Shown: positions 1 through 11,071, counted from the first letter of the stretch. The stretch: DNA of 64,000 nucleotides from Chitinophagaceae bacterium (GCA_016720825.1 JADKJV010000017.1:1-64000); one strand, 5' to 3'. A program made the numbers and translations. The notes: generated by a model from the sequence alone, not told the origin.

Positions 1-3000
1 TACGCAACCCCAGATTTCAGCGAACATGAATCTGGAATTAACGTCAGGCACTGGTCTTGTTGGCCGGTGGGGACTGAATGAAGGCGCTGGCACATCTGCC
101 GGAAACTCCATTGTTGCGAATCCATCTTTATCACTTGTAAATACACCCACCTGGGTTACCGGCGCAACACCTTTTAATGTAGCGCCAAATGCACCCACCG
201 CTTTATCTGCAACAGCAGCGAATACATTCCTGGTAAATCTTACCTGGACAGATAATGCATCTACTGAAACCGGTTTCCAGATTGAACGATCTACAACCGG
301 GATTGCCGGAACATATACTTTGCTTACAACCCCTTGCTAACATTACTGCTTATGCTGATAACAGTGTAACAGGGAATAACCAATATTGTTACCGGATACG
401 CGCTATCAATATTTCCGGCAACTCAGGATATAACGGACCACAATGTGCAACCACACCTGCTGAAGGTGCGAATGGCCTGGACCTGGGCGCCTCATCTGCC
501 TATGTTACTTATGGCGCTTCACCCGGATTAGCCTCACAGGAATTCACCATTGAATTATGGTTTAAACGCACCGGAACGGAACTGCCAAATCAACCGGAAC
601 AAACGGAATCACTGTCGTGCCATTACTGACCAAAGGTTCTCCCGAAGCAGATGGCAGCAATGTGGATGCGAATTATATCTTAGGTATCCGCTCATCAGAT
701 AATGTACTGGCCGCTGATTTTGAAGAAGGCACCGGATCATTATTACCGGGCGATAACCACCCGATTGCAGGCACCACCCCTATTTTAAATAATGTGTGGT
801 ACCATGCTGCCGCAACCTTCGGCAATAACCAGTTTAAATTATACCTGAACGGTTTATTGGAAGCATCAGTTACATTAGCACCAACCATCTGGCCACAGGG
901 ACAATCTATCCAGCATACAGCACTCGGTACCATGTTAACATCAACCGGCACCACCAATGGCGGCGGATCAACTGCATTCTTCCAGGGTGTTTTGGATGAA
1001 GCCAGGATATGGAACGCTGCAAGAAGTGAAGCTCAAATTCAGGGATCTATCAACCAGGAACTGGCAACCACACAAGCCGGATTACTCGGCCGCTGGGGAC
1101 TGAATGAAACTTCAGGTACCCTTGTACATGAATCCACCGGAACTGCCATTCATGGAACTGTTACAGGAACAGGCTCAGCCTGGGTTACACCCGGCGCCCC
1201 TTTCAATATTACATTTACACCTCCAAATGCGCCAACTGGACTGACTGCAACACCGTCTTCAAATACCGTCATCCAGTTAAGCTGGACTGATAATTCTTCC
1301 AATGAAACCGGTTTTGAAATTGAACAGTCAACCACAGGTCCCGGCGGACCATTTACACTTATAGCTACTGCAGCGGCTAATACAACTTCATATTCAAAAA
1401 CCGGCCTGAGCACACTTTCCAACTATTGCTACCAGGTAAGGGCTGTGCGGAATACACTTGCATCCACCTATTCAAATACAGCCTGTGCTACCACACTTGC
1501 GGCACCCACGTATGCGCTCGATTTGGGATCTGCAGGCGCCTATGTAACATTCGGTGTTGCGGCCGCAGTTGCCACCCCATCCTACACGGTGGAAGCATGG
1601 TTTAAAAGAACAGGCACTGGTGTTGCGAATACAACCGGAACCAGCGGCATTGACATCATTCCGATTATAACCAAAGGCTCACCAGAAGCTGAAGGAAGTA
1701 CAGTAGATGCGAATTTCATTCTCGGTATACAGTCAGTTACCAATGTAATTGCTGCAGATTTTGAAGAAGGAACAGGTTCTGTTAGTCCGGGACTGAATCA
1801 CCCGATAACAGGTGTTACCCCAGTTACCAGTAACGTATGGCATCATGCTGCTGTTACTTTCTCCGGTGGTATTTACAGCCTCTACCTTGACGGCAATCTT
1901 GAAGCCAATACCAACCTCACTGCTGCTGTATTCCCGCAGGGGTCCAGCATCCAGCATGCTGCACTCGGTACCATGATTGGTTCAACGGGCACAGCTGCCG
2001 GTAAATTCCAGGGCGTGATTGATGAAGCGAGGATATGGAATAATGCACGCACACTGGCTCAAATCCGCAGTACTATTAATGCCGAAATCAGCGGCTCACA
2101 GCCGGGGCTACTGGCCCGATGGGGATTGAACGAAGGAACTGGCACTGTTGTGAATGAAACATCAGGATCTGGTGTTACCGGAACAGTAACCGGTTCAGGA
2201 TACAGCTGGGTTACACCCGGTGCTCCTTTCAACCTGGTATTTGGTCCCAGCATCGTTATATCCGGCACTCCACTTGCTGCATTTACAGGCGTACCCGGTA
2301 CACCGTCTGCCGAGCAAAGCTATATTGTATCCTGCTCCAGTCTTACCAATGATATTGTTATTACTGCACCGGCAGATTATGAAATATCAACTATCCTTGG
2401 CGGTGATTACGATCCTTCTATTACATTACTGCATACAGCAGGTACTGTTGCCCCCACTACCATTTATGTCCGGTTGTACCGCACATCACCGGGTACTTCG
2501 AGCGGCAACATCCAGCATACAAGTCCGGGTGCAACAACTATGAATGTAGCGGTTACCGGTACTGCACAGAATGTTTCCAACACACTTGTTTTACAGGATG
2601 GCGTTAACAGCTATACCGGAACAAGAGATACTTATATATGGGATAATTCTCCGGCAACTGTCAGGGGAGCCGATACATCTTTCGTCCAGGATAAAAATGC
2701 GGCACTTGCACCGGCTGATGAAAGAAAATCATTACTGAAATTTGATTTATCCGGTATCCCTTCAGGCGCAACCATCGTTTCTGCCCAATTACAATTTTAT
2801 GTTGGCGTGGAAGGTCAGGGCTTTAACATGCACCGCATGCTCGTTCCCTGGGATGAAGCAACAACAACCTATGCATCTATTGGTAACCGTTATTTCTTAA
2901 CAAACAATACGGATGCCGAAACAGCAGTTAATGCCAACTGGCCCGGCGTGGATACTTATGTTGGTCCGATAACAATTACATTGCCCGCTTCAACGATCCA

Positions 3001-5818
3001 GGATTGGGTAAATGGCACAGTGGTAAATAACGGATGGCTGATGATTGGAACTGATGCTGATGATGGCCAGCAGCTGAGATCCAGGGAACATCCCTCACAG
3101 GCAGACAGACCCAAATTAACCGTTGTATACACAACAGTACCTCCGGTTAACCTGCCGCCAAATCCGCCCACCAGTCCTTCACCGGCTCATCTTGGAAATG
3201 CTGGTTCAACCAGTCCGAATATTTGTGTAACTGTCAGCGATCCGGAAGGAAGTCCGCTCAACGTGAAGTTTTATGGAAGGAAGAAAACATCTTCAGGAAA
3301 TAAATTCACCATTATAGGTTTACCAGACACCCAGTTCTACACAGAAGAAGTGCAGGGCACTAACAGTGCCGGTGGCGGACATAATGGAATTTTTAAAGCG
3401 CAGAATCAATGGATTTCGAATCACCTCATTGACAGCAGCATTGCATTTGTTGTTCAATTAGGCGATTGTGTTCAGAACGGTGACAACCCGCCGGGCGCTG
3501 ATAAACAGATCGAGTGGAAAAGGGCAGACACGGCCTTTAAAATTATTGAGAACCAGGTTTCCCTCTCACCGTATGGCATTCCTTATGGTGTTTGTGTAGG
3601 CAACCATGACCAGGGCGTGATTGGTGATCCCAATTCCACCAACCAGTATTATAACCAGTATTTCGGATCAACCCGTTTTACCGGCAGGACATACTATGGC
3701 GGGCATTTCGGTACAAATAATGATAATCACTATGAATTATTCAGTGGCGGTGGTATTGACTTTATACATATCAGTATTGAGTATTATGCCAATGGCACAA
3801 CCACTTCTTTGCAGGCTGTACTTGACTGGGCCGATAACCTGCTGAAGACTTACCCTAACCGCAAGGGAATTATTTCCAGTCATAACATTCTTGGCACAGG
3901 TAATCCGGCCTCTTTCCAGGGACCCGGCCAAAAAATCTATGATGAACTTAAGGATAATGCCAACCTGATACTCATGCTGGCCGGTCACGTGCCGGGTGAA
4001 GGCAGGAGATCTGATACATATCTTGGCAATACCGTGCACACGCTGATGTCGGATTACCAGAGCGGTTACAGCAATGGTGGTAATGGCTACCTGCGTATCA
4101 TGCAGTTTATACCTAACCAGAACCAGATATCTGTAAAAACATATTCGCCTTACAGCAATACATCATTTACCGGTTCCGGCAGCCAGTTTACGTTACCTGT
4201 AAACCTGACGCAGGCTTTTACATTGATTGGAACAAATAACAATGTTACATCCGCTACACAAACATGTATGAACTGGCCTTCACTGGATCCGAGTTCGGAA
4301 TATGAATGGTACGTGGAAGTAAGTGATGGTGTGAATACCATTACCAGTCCGATCTGGAGTTTCACAACCCCGGGTAATAACCCGCCTGTTATATCGACAC
4401 AACCATTGCCCCAGGCAGTTTGTACAGGCACTGAAGTAACATTCATTTCAGCAGCCACCGGCACACCTGCTCCAACTGTACAATGGCAGGTTAGTACCGA
4501 TAATGGCGGAACCTGGAATAACGTATCCGGTGCTACCACTGCGACATACAGTTTTACACCAACGATCAGTGATCATGGTCACCAGTTCAGGGCTGTATGG
4601 ACAAACACAGGCGGTTCCACCAATACCAACGAAGTAAGCCTGACTGTTTACGCTCTTCCTGTTGCCGGCATCACCAGCAATAACGGACTGGCATTGATTT
4701 GCTCAGTACCTTCCATTACATTAACAGCCAGCGGCGGCGGAACCTATTTATGGTCAACCGGTGCAACCACCGGCAGCATTATAGTTAATACAACGGGCTT
4801 ATACAGTGTAACTGTTACCGGTACCGGCGGATGTGTGTCAACGGCAAGTGTTACCGTTACTCAACCCGATCCGATCACTGCACTCAGCGGGCCACAGGCC
4901 ACGGCGACAGATATCAGTTGCTTTGGTTCTGCAAACGGATCAATGAGTGTTGCATTTACAGCCCAGGGAGGAATTGCGCCATACAGTTATGTATATGCAT
5001 GGACTGGCCCCGGTGGGTATACAGCAAGTACAAAAGACATCAGCGGGTTGTTACCCGGCTTATACCAGTTCACAGTAACGGTTACAGATAACAATAACTG
5101 TTCAGCCAGTTTCCAGACAAGCGCCAGCATAACAGAACCGCCGCTATTGAACCTGACACTGACGGCAACAACCAATCTCACCTGTGCAGGGAATCCCACG
5201 GGCAGTGCTACGGTTACAGCCACCGGAGGTGTGCCACCTTACCAGTACAAACTGGGTAATGGCAGCTATGGCGGATCAGGAACATTTAACGGTCTTGCTG
5301 CTGGGAATTATACTGCTACAGTGAAGGACGCACACAACTGCGAACAGCCTGTATCATTCACTATCACTGAACCAGGCAATACCGATCTCACACTGGGTTC
5401 TGATTTCACATCCAATCTCTTCCCTTTAAATGGCAGTGAAGTTGTGATGATTTATAATATCACAGAAGTTGCAGGCAGGTCAGCCACACCGGTCACCCTG
5501 CGGATATTCAAACCGGCAGGTTATAATATCGTGTTCAATAACAGCCTCACGTTTGCATCCACTGGAGTACAGAATTACACCCTGGACAATGCGAACTGGA
5601 CACTGACTGCTTCCACCGGTTTGTATGTTGAATATTCAAGGTCAGCCGGTACCGGCAATAACACCAATAGTTGCGGACAGCGGGTGAATATATCTTTCAC
5701 ACTCCAGCGCAATACGTTTAATAAATCATCCTTTAACCTGAACGTACAATGCCGACAGGCTACGAGCGAGTTGATATTAACTAACAATACGAATTCAGTA
5801 TTAATGATTGGAGAATAG
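1..5818 (+). CDS. Giant multi-domain cell-surface protein (LamG/FN3/DNRLRE/metallophosphoesterase/SprB), 5' end outside window, two frameshifts
   Basis: The reading frame is open at the left edge, so the start is missing. Two compensating single-base shifts lie near 330 and 580; the tandem copy further down shows the expected reading (TYTLL-TTPLANIT and TAKSTGTNGITVVPLLTKG). From 617 to 5818 it is one clean 1733-codon frame. Order by position: FN3-LamG units at about 190-1200 and 1210-2230, with the tail of an earlier unit at the edge; a DNRLRE/CBM-like domain at 2590-3140; a calcineurin-type metallophosphoesterase at 3295-4200 with PDTQ, GDC, GNHD, SSHN and AGHV metal-ligand blocks; an Ig-like domain at 4385-4650; and two SprB-type repeats at 4870-5390. 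I see no classical T9SS A or B sorting domain at the end. The protein is probably exported and carbohydrate- or surface-binding, with a phosphoesterase payload; the substrate is unknown. Confidence 0.85.
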
Positions 5819-5843
5819 CTTTTTCCGTTGGAAAGTCGAAGGG

Positions 5844-5870
5844 AGAGGTCACCTGTTGGTGGCCTCTTTT
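5844..5870 (+). terminator. Rho-independent terminator after the surface protein
   Basis: AGAGGTCACC and GGTGGCCTCT pair around a short TGTT loop with a following T run, 26 nt after the stop codon of the surface protein. Confidence 0.75.
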
Positions 5871-5875
5871 CTATA

Positions 5876-6148
5876 GTTGGATGTTGGAGGTTGGAGGTTG
5901 GAGGTTGAGCCTGAAAGATCGAAAATCTTTGACTGTTGGATTGTTGGAGTGTTGGATCGTTCTTAAAGCAGAGAACTGTTCAATGAACAGTATCCCTTCG
6001 ATTTTCGTGAACTCACTTTTTTTAAGACTCTACGAATTGAATAAACATTCCAACTCTCCAACAGTCCAACATTCCAACAAGGAAGGAGACTACAACCTTT
6101 AGGGTTCAACCTCCAACTTCCAACTTCCAACCTCCAACTTCCAACCCT
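5876..6148. repeat. Nested inverted array of TTGGAGG / CCTCCAA words
   Basis: The outer left arm (5876-5910) is built of 7-nt GTTGGAG words and the outer right arm (6102-6148) of CCTCCAA/CTTCCAA words. Inside them lie an 8-nt-period left arm (5933-5960, TGTTGGAT/G) and right arm (6046-6078, CATTCCAA). A linker beside the left arm (GGTTGAGCCTGAAAGATCGA) is close to the reverse complement of the linker at 11233-11256, so the same element occurs in both orientations. This fills the 5819-6217 gap; I see no gene there. Confidence 0.8.
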
Positions 6149-6217
6149 TGAAGCATATCTTTCAGTTCACTTCCAGGCCAACTTCCAACATCTTTCCCTA
6201 ATTTAGTGTACCCGCCT

Positions 6218-6973
6218 ATGCAATACATCGCCCTGGCCATTACACCCGGTATTGTGATCAGTCTGTATATTTTTTACAAGGACAGCTATAACCGGGAACC
6301 AGTTCTTAACCTGGTTGTCAGTTTTATACTGGGGGCGTTGTCTATTATCCCGGTTTTTTTTATTGAAAGAAAAGCAGGCCATAGTTTTATTGACGGCTCA
6401 GTGATGGGCGTGGCATTGTTTTCTTTTATTATAGTGGCACTGACAGAAGAAGCTATGAAATTCATTGTTGTCAGGACTTACGCCTGGAACCTGAAAAGTT
6501 TTGACGAACCGCTGGACGGGATTGTTTATACGGTAATGGTTGGAATGGGCTTTGCTACAGTTGAAAACATCATGTATGTACTGGCTTATGCGGATTACGG
6601 ACGTGGTTTTGAGATTGGCCTGAAGCGAATGTTCCTGAGTGTACCGGCCCATGCCACATTTGCTGTTGTGATGGGTTATTTTATGGGTAAGGCCAGGCTT
6701 GCCCGCAAGCATAAATTAAAATTCCAGCTGGCTGGTTTACTGACAGCTGTTTTCTTTCATGGAACGTATGATTTTTTCCTGTACCTGAATCAGTTTTCCA
6801 TGCTTGGTAAAACCTGGAGTGCAGGCTTGTTGAGCGCCGGGGCAATTACCTCATTCTTGATTTCGCTGGTGCTGAGCAGGAAACTGTTCAACACCGACAG
6901 TGCGATATCTGCCAGAATATTCAGGAAGAAAAGGAAGAAGAAAATCAACCCGCAGTCTGAAGAAAAAAAATGA
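6218..6973 (+). CDS. PrsW-family intramembrane metalloprotease
   Basis: This polytopic membrane protein of about 251 aa resembles PrsW, a relative of the Abi/CAAX proteases that cleaves membrane-embedded substrates such as anti-sigma factors in Bacillus. Visible motifs are TEEAMKF (the EExxK type, near residue 80), FATVENIMY, PAHATFAVVMGY and HGTYDFF, which together supply the expected Glu and His residues among about eight hydrophobic segments. The tail is very Lys-rich. I chose the ATG at 6218 over a GTG 12 nt upstream. The gene stands alone between a repeat array and a convergent gene, so its substrate is unknown. Confidence 0.85.
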   Translation: MQYIALAITPGIVISLYIFYKDSYNREPVLNLVVSFILGALSIIPVFFIERKAGHSFIDGSVMGVALFSFIIVALTEEAMKFIVVRTYAWNLKSFDEPLDGIVYTVMVGMGFATVENIMYVLAYADYGRGFEIGLKRMFLSVPAHATFAVVMGYFMGKARLARKHKLKFQLAGLLTAVFFHGTYDFFLYLNQFSMLGKTWSAGLLSAGAITSFLISLVLSRKLFNTDSAISARIFRKKRKKKINPQSEEKK

Positions 6974-6999
6974 CCGCCGGGCCACATTTCGGAAATCCG

Positions 7000-7452
7000 C
7001 TATTTACAGTCGAGGTATTTAGAAATATCAACGGGTGTTTCAAACTGGTACATCAGCATTTCAATCTGGGCTCCGGGCTGGATATAACCCAGCACCTGGC
7101 CCGGTTTTACAATTTCATTGCGCCTTACGATCACTCTTGATAAACCGGTGTACCAGAAATAATAATCCTTTCCGTTGATTTTTGTGTAGAGTACTACCCC
7201 GTTCTTTGATTCATCCGTGTATTCCGTATTGGTGATTTTACCGCTCCATACTGATTTCACCGCTGTATCCGGGATACTCACCAGCACCACGCAAAGGTCC
7301 GGCTCATCATAATGAATCATGTTTTTAGGAGGTGGTACGATAGTCGCTTTATTCAGCGGGCATTGCAGTTTAAAACTGTCAGTCTGGGCTGATAAAACCA
7401 GCGGCCAGCCCGCAAGCAGGAATAACAGGTACCGGAATATTTTCTTTTTCAT
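7000..7452 (-). CDS. Secreted LytM/M23-like protein, catalytic residues apparently lost
   Basis: An N-terminal signal peptide (MKKKIFRYLLFLLAGWPLVLSAQ) precedes a domain whose end (YTGLSRVIVRRNEIVKPGQVLGYI) matches the M23/LytM core. In active enzymes the YTH of YTHLS and a terminal HLHFE motif supply zinc ligands. Here they read YTG and EMLMYQF, so the zinc site looks lost. It could be a non-enzymatic binding or activator domain, as in EnvC/NlpD-type proteins (an inference). The ATG at 7452 gives the best signal peptide. Confidence 0.65.
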   Translation of the reverse strand: MKKKIFRYLLFLLAGWPLVLSAQTDSFKLQCPLNKATIVPPPKNMIHYDEPDLCVVLVSIPDTAVKSVWSGKITNTEYTDESKNGVVLYTKINGKDYYFWYTGLSRVIVRRNEIVKPGQVLGYIQPGAQIEMLMYQFETPVDISKYLDCK

Positions 7453-7453
7453 A

Positions 7454-7753
7454 TCAGGCATGACGGATGCTCAACTTCTCCGCGATCTCAGCACTCATAG
7501 CTTCCGATGAAATACCATAACCGTTAACCAAAATACCTTTAAGTCCGTTCTGCGACTCAATGGCATATACAATGGCCTCATCTGAAGGATCTGTGTTTCC
7601 TTCAAACCGGTGTACTTCAACTATACTGAATTCATGAGCGGCAAAGGTATTCCCCTGGCAAACCAGGCAGTTCTCCCGGAGGTTGAAATCAAGCTCAAAC
7701 CCCCTTTTTTTCAGGCCGTTAACCGCTTCTGAAACCGTATCATAGCTTTGCAT
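7454..7753 (-). CDS. Small conserved protein of a family often labelled phosphoribosylpyrophosphate synthetase in Bacteroidota
   Basis: The 99-aa protein begins MQSYDTVSEAVNGLKKRGFE, keeps an NLRENCLVC block with a Cys pair, and ends in a region containing GILVNGYG. I recognise the family from memory as a small Bacteroidota protein commonly given a PRPP-synthetase name, but it has none of the PRPP synthetase fold or motifs, so the name should not be trusted. The upstream open frame is ignored because the conserved part begins at this ATG. A TAnnTTTG box (TACCTTTG on the minus strand, 7779-7772) lies 18 nt upstream. It stops one base from the next gene's start. Confidence 0.7.
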   Translation of the reverse strand: MQSYDTVSEAVNGLKKRGFELDFNLRENCLVCQGNTFAAHEFSIVEVHRFEGNTDPSDEAIVYAIESQNGLKGILVNGYGISSEAMSAEIAEKLSIRHA

Positions 7754-7903
7754 CCGTACGATTTTAGAATACAAAGGTAAAACGGAAACTTTGTATAAAA
7801 GCCTTACCGGGGGCGGGCCCGAAAGGTTTAACAATTGTATGATAATGTGAAAAACAAGTGCAGTTTTACCCCCTGTAAACCGTGCTTTTACGGCTATATA
7901 CAT

Positions 7904-7911
7904 TAACTTTG
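7904..7911 (+). promoter_or_regulatory. Bacteroidota -7 box TAACTTTG upstream of ahcY
   Basis: TAACTTTG fits the TAnnTTTG -7 consensus of Bacteroidota sigma factor promoters and lies 23 nt before the ahcY ATG. I see no convincing -33 TTTG at the usual spacing. Confidence 0.55.
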
Positions 7912-7934
7912 CCGCCTAAAATAAAGCTATACTA

Positions 7935-9077
7935 ATGTCAACGACAACGAAAACTATTGATTTCAGCCTGCCTTATAAAGTGGCAGATATCAGCCTCGCT
8001 GAGTGGGGTCGCAAAGAGATCCGTCTCGCAGAAGCAGAAATGCCCGGCCTGATGGCTATCCGTGCAGAATACTGACCCTCACAACCCCTTAAAGGTGCCC
8101 GCGTAGCCGGTTGCCTGCACATGACAATCCAGACTGCCGTTCTGATTGAAACACTTGTTGCTTTAGGTGCTGAAGTTAAATGGAGTTCCTGCAATATCTT
8201 CTCTACACAAGACCATGCCGCTGCTGCCATCGCCGCTGCCGGTATCGGTGTATTTGCCTGGAAAGGGCAGTCACTTGAAGAAGCTGACTGGTGTATTGAA
8301 CAAACCCTGTTTTTCGGTGGTAAAGACCGTCCCCTGAACATGATCCTGGATGATGGTGGTGACCTCACCAATATGGTGCTGGATACCTACCCTGAACTGG
8401 TTCAGCATGTGAAAGGTATTTCTGAAGAAACCACTACCGGTGTTCACCGCCTGTATGAGCGCGTGGCCAATGGTACACTGCCTGTTCCTTCAATCAATGT
8501 GAACGACTCTGTTACTAAATCCAAATTCGATAACAAATACGGTTGTAAAGAATCACTGGTTGATGCCATCCGCCGTGCTACAGATGTTATGATGGCCGGT
8601 AAAGTAGCAGTTGTTGGTGGTTATGGTGATGTAGGTAAAGGTTCAGCTGCGTCTTTGAAAGGTGCAGGCTGCCGTGTAATTGTTACTGAAATCGATCCCA
8701 TCTGCGCCCTCCAGGCTGCGATGGACGGATTTGAAGTGAAGAAAATGATTGACGCTGTTAAAGAAGCAGATATCGTTGTTACAGCCAGCGGCTGCCGCGA
8801 CCTGATCACCGGCGCACATTTCAAACTGATGAAAGACAAGACCATCGTTTGTAATATCGGTCACTTCGATATCGAAATTGATATCGCCTGGCTGAACCAG
8901 AACTATGGCGATTCTAAAGACACGGTGAAACCACAGGTTGACATTTATACTGTAGACGGAAAAGATATCATCATCCTGGCTGAAGGCCGCCTGGTGAACC
9001 TTGGCTGCGCTACCGGTCACCCCTCATTTGTAATGAGCAATTCATTCTCTAACCAAACGGATGTTCTTCCAATTTGA
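7935..9077 (+). pseudogene. ahcY: Adenosylhomocysteinase, broken by an in-frame TGA and lacking its C-terminus
   Basis: S-adenosylhomocysteine hydrolase splits SAH to adenosine and homocysteine. The N-terminus (KVADISLAEWGRKEIRLAEAEMPG) and the NAD-binding GYGDVGKGSA segment are unmistakable. Codon 47 is TGA (8073-8075) where the family has Gly (AEYGPSQPLKGARVAGC), so one base change would restore the frame. At the other end the protein stops after HPSFVMSNSFSNQ with an unrelated tail TDVLPI. The last 60-70 residues, which hold the Lys and Tyr that close the NAD site of the neighbouring subunit, are absent. Either the gene is inactivated or the consensus and assembly are wrong here. A terminator follows at 9096. 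Confidence 0.85.
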
Positions 9078-9095
9078 AAATTTATCATAAATAGA

Positions 9096-9129
9096 AAACC
9101 CTAAGTTTTGATCACTTAGGGTTTTTTAT
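9096..9129 (+). terminator. Terminator downstream of ahcY
   Basis: AACCCTAAG pairs with CTTAGGGTT around a 9-nt loop, followed by TTTTATTT. Confidence 0.8.
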
Positions 9130-9189
9130 TTACTATCTACAGCCAGGGTGAATTATTGTAATCTAAATACGCATTTCGAACAGAATTAG

Positions 9190-9305
9190 AATTTTCCGAG
9201 TTAAGGGTTTAACCTCCAACTTCCAACATCCAACTTCCAACATCACTGGATTTTTCCGAGCTAAGGGTTCAACCTCCAACTTCGAACATCCAACCTCCAA
9301 CCCTA
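9190..9305. repeat. CCTCCAAC/CTTCCAAC word array, two tandem subunits with a shared linker
   Basis: Two subunits each start with a linker (TTTTCCGAGTTAAGGGTTTAA; TTTTTCCGAGCTAAGGGTTC) and continue in 7-nt CCTCCAA/CTTCCAA/CATCCAA words. The second subunit is nearly identical to 11252-11292. The rest of 9130-9490 holds only the gene-tail remnant described next. Confidence 0.75.
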
Positions 9306-9385
9306 ATGTATCAACTTCTTCGCCTCCTCCACCAAACACCCACCCAGCTTAATCACACTCTCCTGCTCTGCCGGACCAGCATTAT
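9305..9385 (-). pseudogene. Duplicated 3' tail of the secreted protein encoded at 11290-11777
   Basis: Read on the minus strand this encodes AGPAEQESVIKLGGCLVEEAKKLIH and a stop, nearly identical to the C-terminus of the protein at 11290-11777 (AGPAEQESVIKLGGCLVEEAKKLIQ). No matching upstream part is present, so only the last 25 or so codons were copied, together with the adjacent repeat. Confidence 0.75.
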
Positions 9386-9490
9386 TATTCCTTTTATTAC
9401 TGCCAACTTACCCTTAAGGTCATTTTCCATATACTTTATTTTTCTTATGTTTACTCCGGAGCTTCCTTACCAACAATTCAAAACTATTAT

Positions 9491-10227
9491 ATGCGGTATC
9501 TTTATTTACTAATATCTATTTCCGTCCTGAATTTATATGCCTGTTCAAAGAAGGACTCAAAATCTGATCCAACAGCACGGGATATAGCCGGCACGGTGAA
9601 AGTGCATGACGAATTTGGCGTATCAACTAACGATGTATATGGCGTGACAGTCACACTTAGTAACAGCTCTAATAGTTATAGCACACAGACTATCCAGGGG
9701 GGAAGATACAATTTCAGCCTGGTACCTTTTGGCAAATACACCTTATCTGTTTCAAAAACGGCTTTGGTACTTTCAAACGTTTTGGTGTTCAGAACCCAAA
9801 AATGTAGATTCTGCAACTTTCCCATTACAAATCGATACTATTGGAATCACCCAGATGTGTACAACAACGATTACTTATTTTAATGCACTTGGAAAACCAA
9901 ATGGAACTTTCGATTTTTGGATGTCCATTTCCCCTGCAACTGGAATTGGCACAACCCCCAGATACTTCCGTTTTTTTGTAGGTACAGATTCGCTGGTCAG
10001 CCCAACCTATTATGATATGTTTGTTTCAGCAATACCAAGTGTTGACAGGCCCGGGCTTAGTTCAAATTTAGCTTTAAGACGTGAAAGCTTTCCATTGGCA
10101 CGAAAGCCTGATTCGTGCTTAAGGAGACTCATCACCAGACAACATGTTTTGACAGTACATTAAACAAAATGGTTTTCCCTGCATCAATCCTAACACACAA
10201 TTACCAGACTCTATAATTGTAGAATGA
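9491..10227 (+). pseudogene. Lipoprotein with a carboxypeptidase-regulatory-like domain, frame broken
   Basis: The start MRYLYLLISISVLNLYAC gives a lipobox (LYAC) with Cys 18. The following TVKVHDEFGVSTNDVYGVTVTL...GGRYNFSLVPFGKYTLSVSKT is the beta-sandwich seen in CarboxypepD_reg-like domains. A shift near 9760 moves the frame to GFGTFKRFGVQNPKNVDSATF and onward. Another near 10040-10090 is needed to reach DSTLNKMVFPCINPNTQLPD at the end. Probably one intact outer-membrane-anchored lipoprotein of about 245 aa in the organism. Function unknown. Confidence 0.6.
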
Positions 10228-10249
10228 TCACACAATTCCAAAAATAATA

Positions 10250-11071
10250 ATGCGCTTTTTTTTGCTATTCTGAATACTAGCCTGCACAAAAAGAAACGGA
10301 TATCACTCCAAAACTATACGATGTTCGTGTTACCTCCGCTGGTGTAAATACTGCTGTTGTAATCAACAAAGTAGATATGACAACCGGCTCTACGCCCACA
10401 GTTGCAGGTACCTGCTGGTCGGCTACAGAACGAAATCTTACGCTGGAGAATAGCAGCGGACATACAATAAACAGGCCCGGTGCTGATGGCCAGTACACAG
10501 ATACATTAAAGGGGCTCATTTATAATAAAAAACATTACATCCGCGCATACGCCACAAATAATGCCTGAACCGCTTATAGCAGACTTGATTCATTTATCAC
10601 CTCCAATCACCTTACTCAGCAGGAATCATCACGATGGGGGTTATATAGTGCTTGTTGACAGCAGCGGTATGCATGGCCTGATTGCAGCCGAACCCCCAAC
10701 ATATTGTTTACCAGCCTAACAACAACTATGGACTGATCGGTGGAACTTCATCTACGATCGGTAGTGGATATCCGAATACACAAGCAATAGTAACCGGCAG
10801 TAACAACGATCCCGGCACCGCAGCAGCATATTGCAATAATTTGGTGCTGAACGGATATGACGACTGGTTTCTGCCCTCTCTTGAAGAAATCCGTTACTTC
10901 GCTGACCACATGACTTTTCATCAATGGCTTACTTATATAATGGACTTGTACTGGAGTTCATCTGAATCCAGTCCAAATCAGGCATATTTTGCTGTTATTG
11001 GAGGCGGAGCCAGTTTCAATACTTACGATAAAAAAATTGACCACGCCGTTTTGCCGATGAGAAGATTCTGA
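10250..11071 (+). pseudogene. DUF1566 (Lcl C-terminal) lipoprotein, frame broken
   Basis: The C-terminal part (NGYDDWFLPSLEEIRYFAD...LYWSSSESSPNQAYF...VLPMRRF) is the DUF1566 signature, common in secreted Bacteroidota and Fibrobacter proteins. The N-terminus reads MRFFLLF, an in-frame TGA at 10271, then ILACTK, which would be a lipobox if the stop were a sense codon. The middle (VRVTSAGVNTAVVINKV...YIRAYATNNA) looks like an Ig/FN3-like domain. Further breaks fall near 10285, 10567 and 10690. Ligand or substrate unknown. Confidence 0.7.

Noticed and set aside
7754..7934. SAH or SAM riboswitch upstream of ahcY
   Set aside because: The sequence is shared between two divergent promoters and shows none of the conserved riboswitch core segments that I can recognise.
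8073..10273. TGA as a recoded sense codon (selenocysteine or Gly/Trp code), suggested by in-frame TGA in ahcY and the DUF1566 gene
   Set aside because: TGA is the normal stop of many intact genes here (hisB, hisC and hisL among others), no SECIS-like element is evident, and the residue replaced in ahcY is Gly. Substitution or error is simpler.
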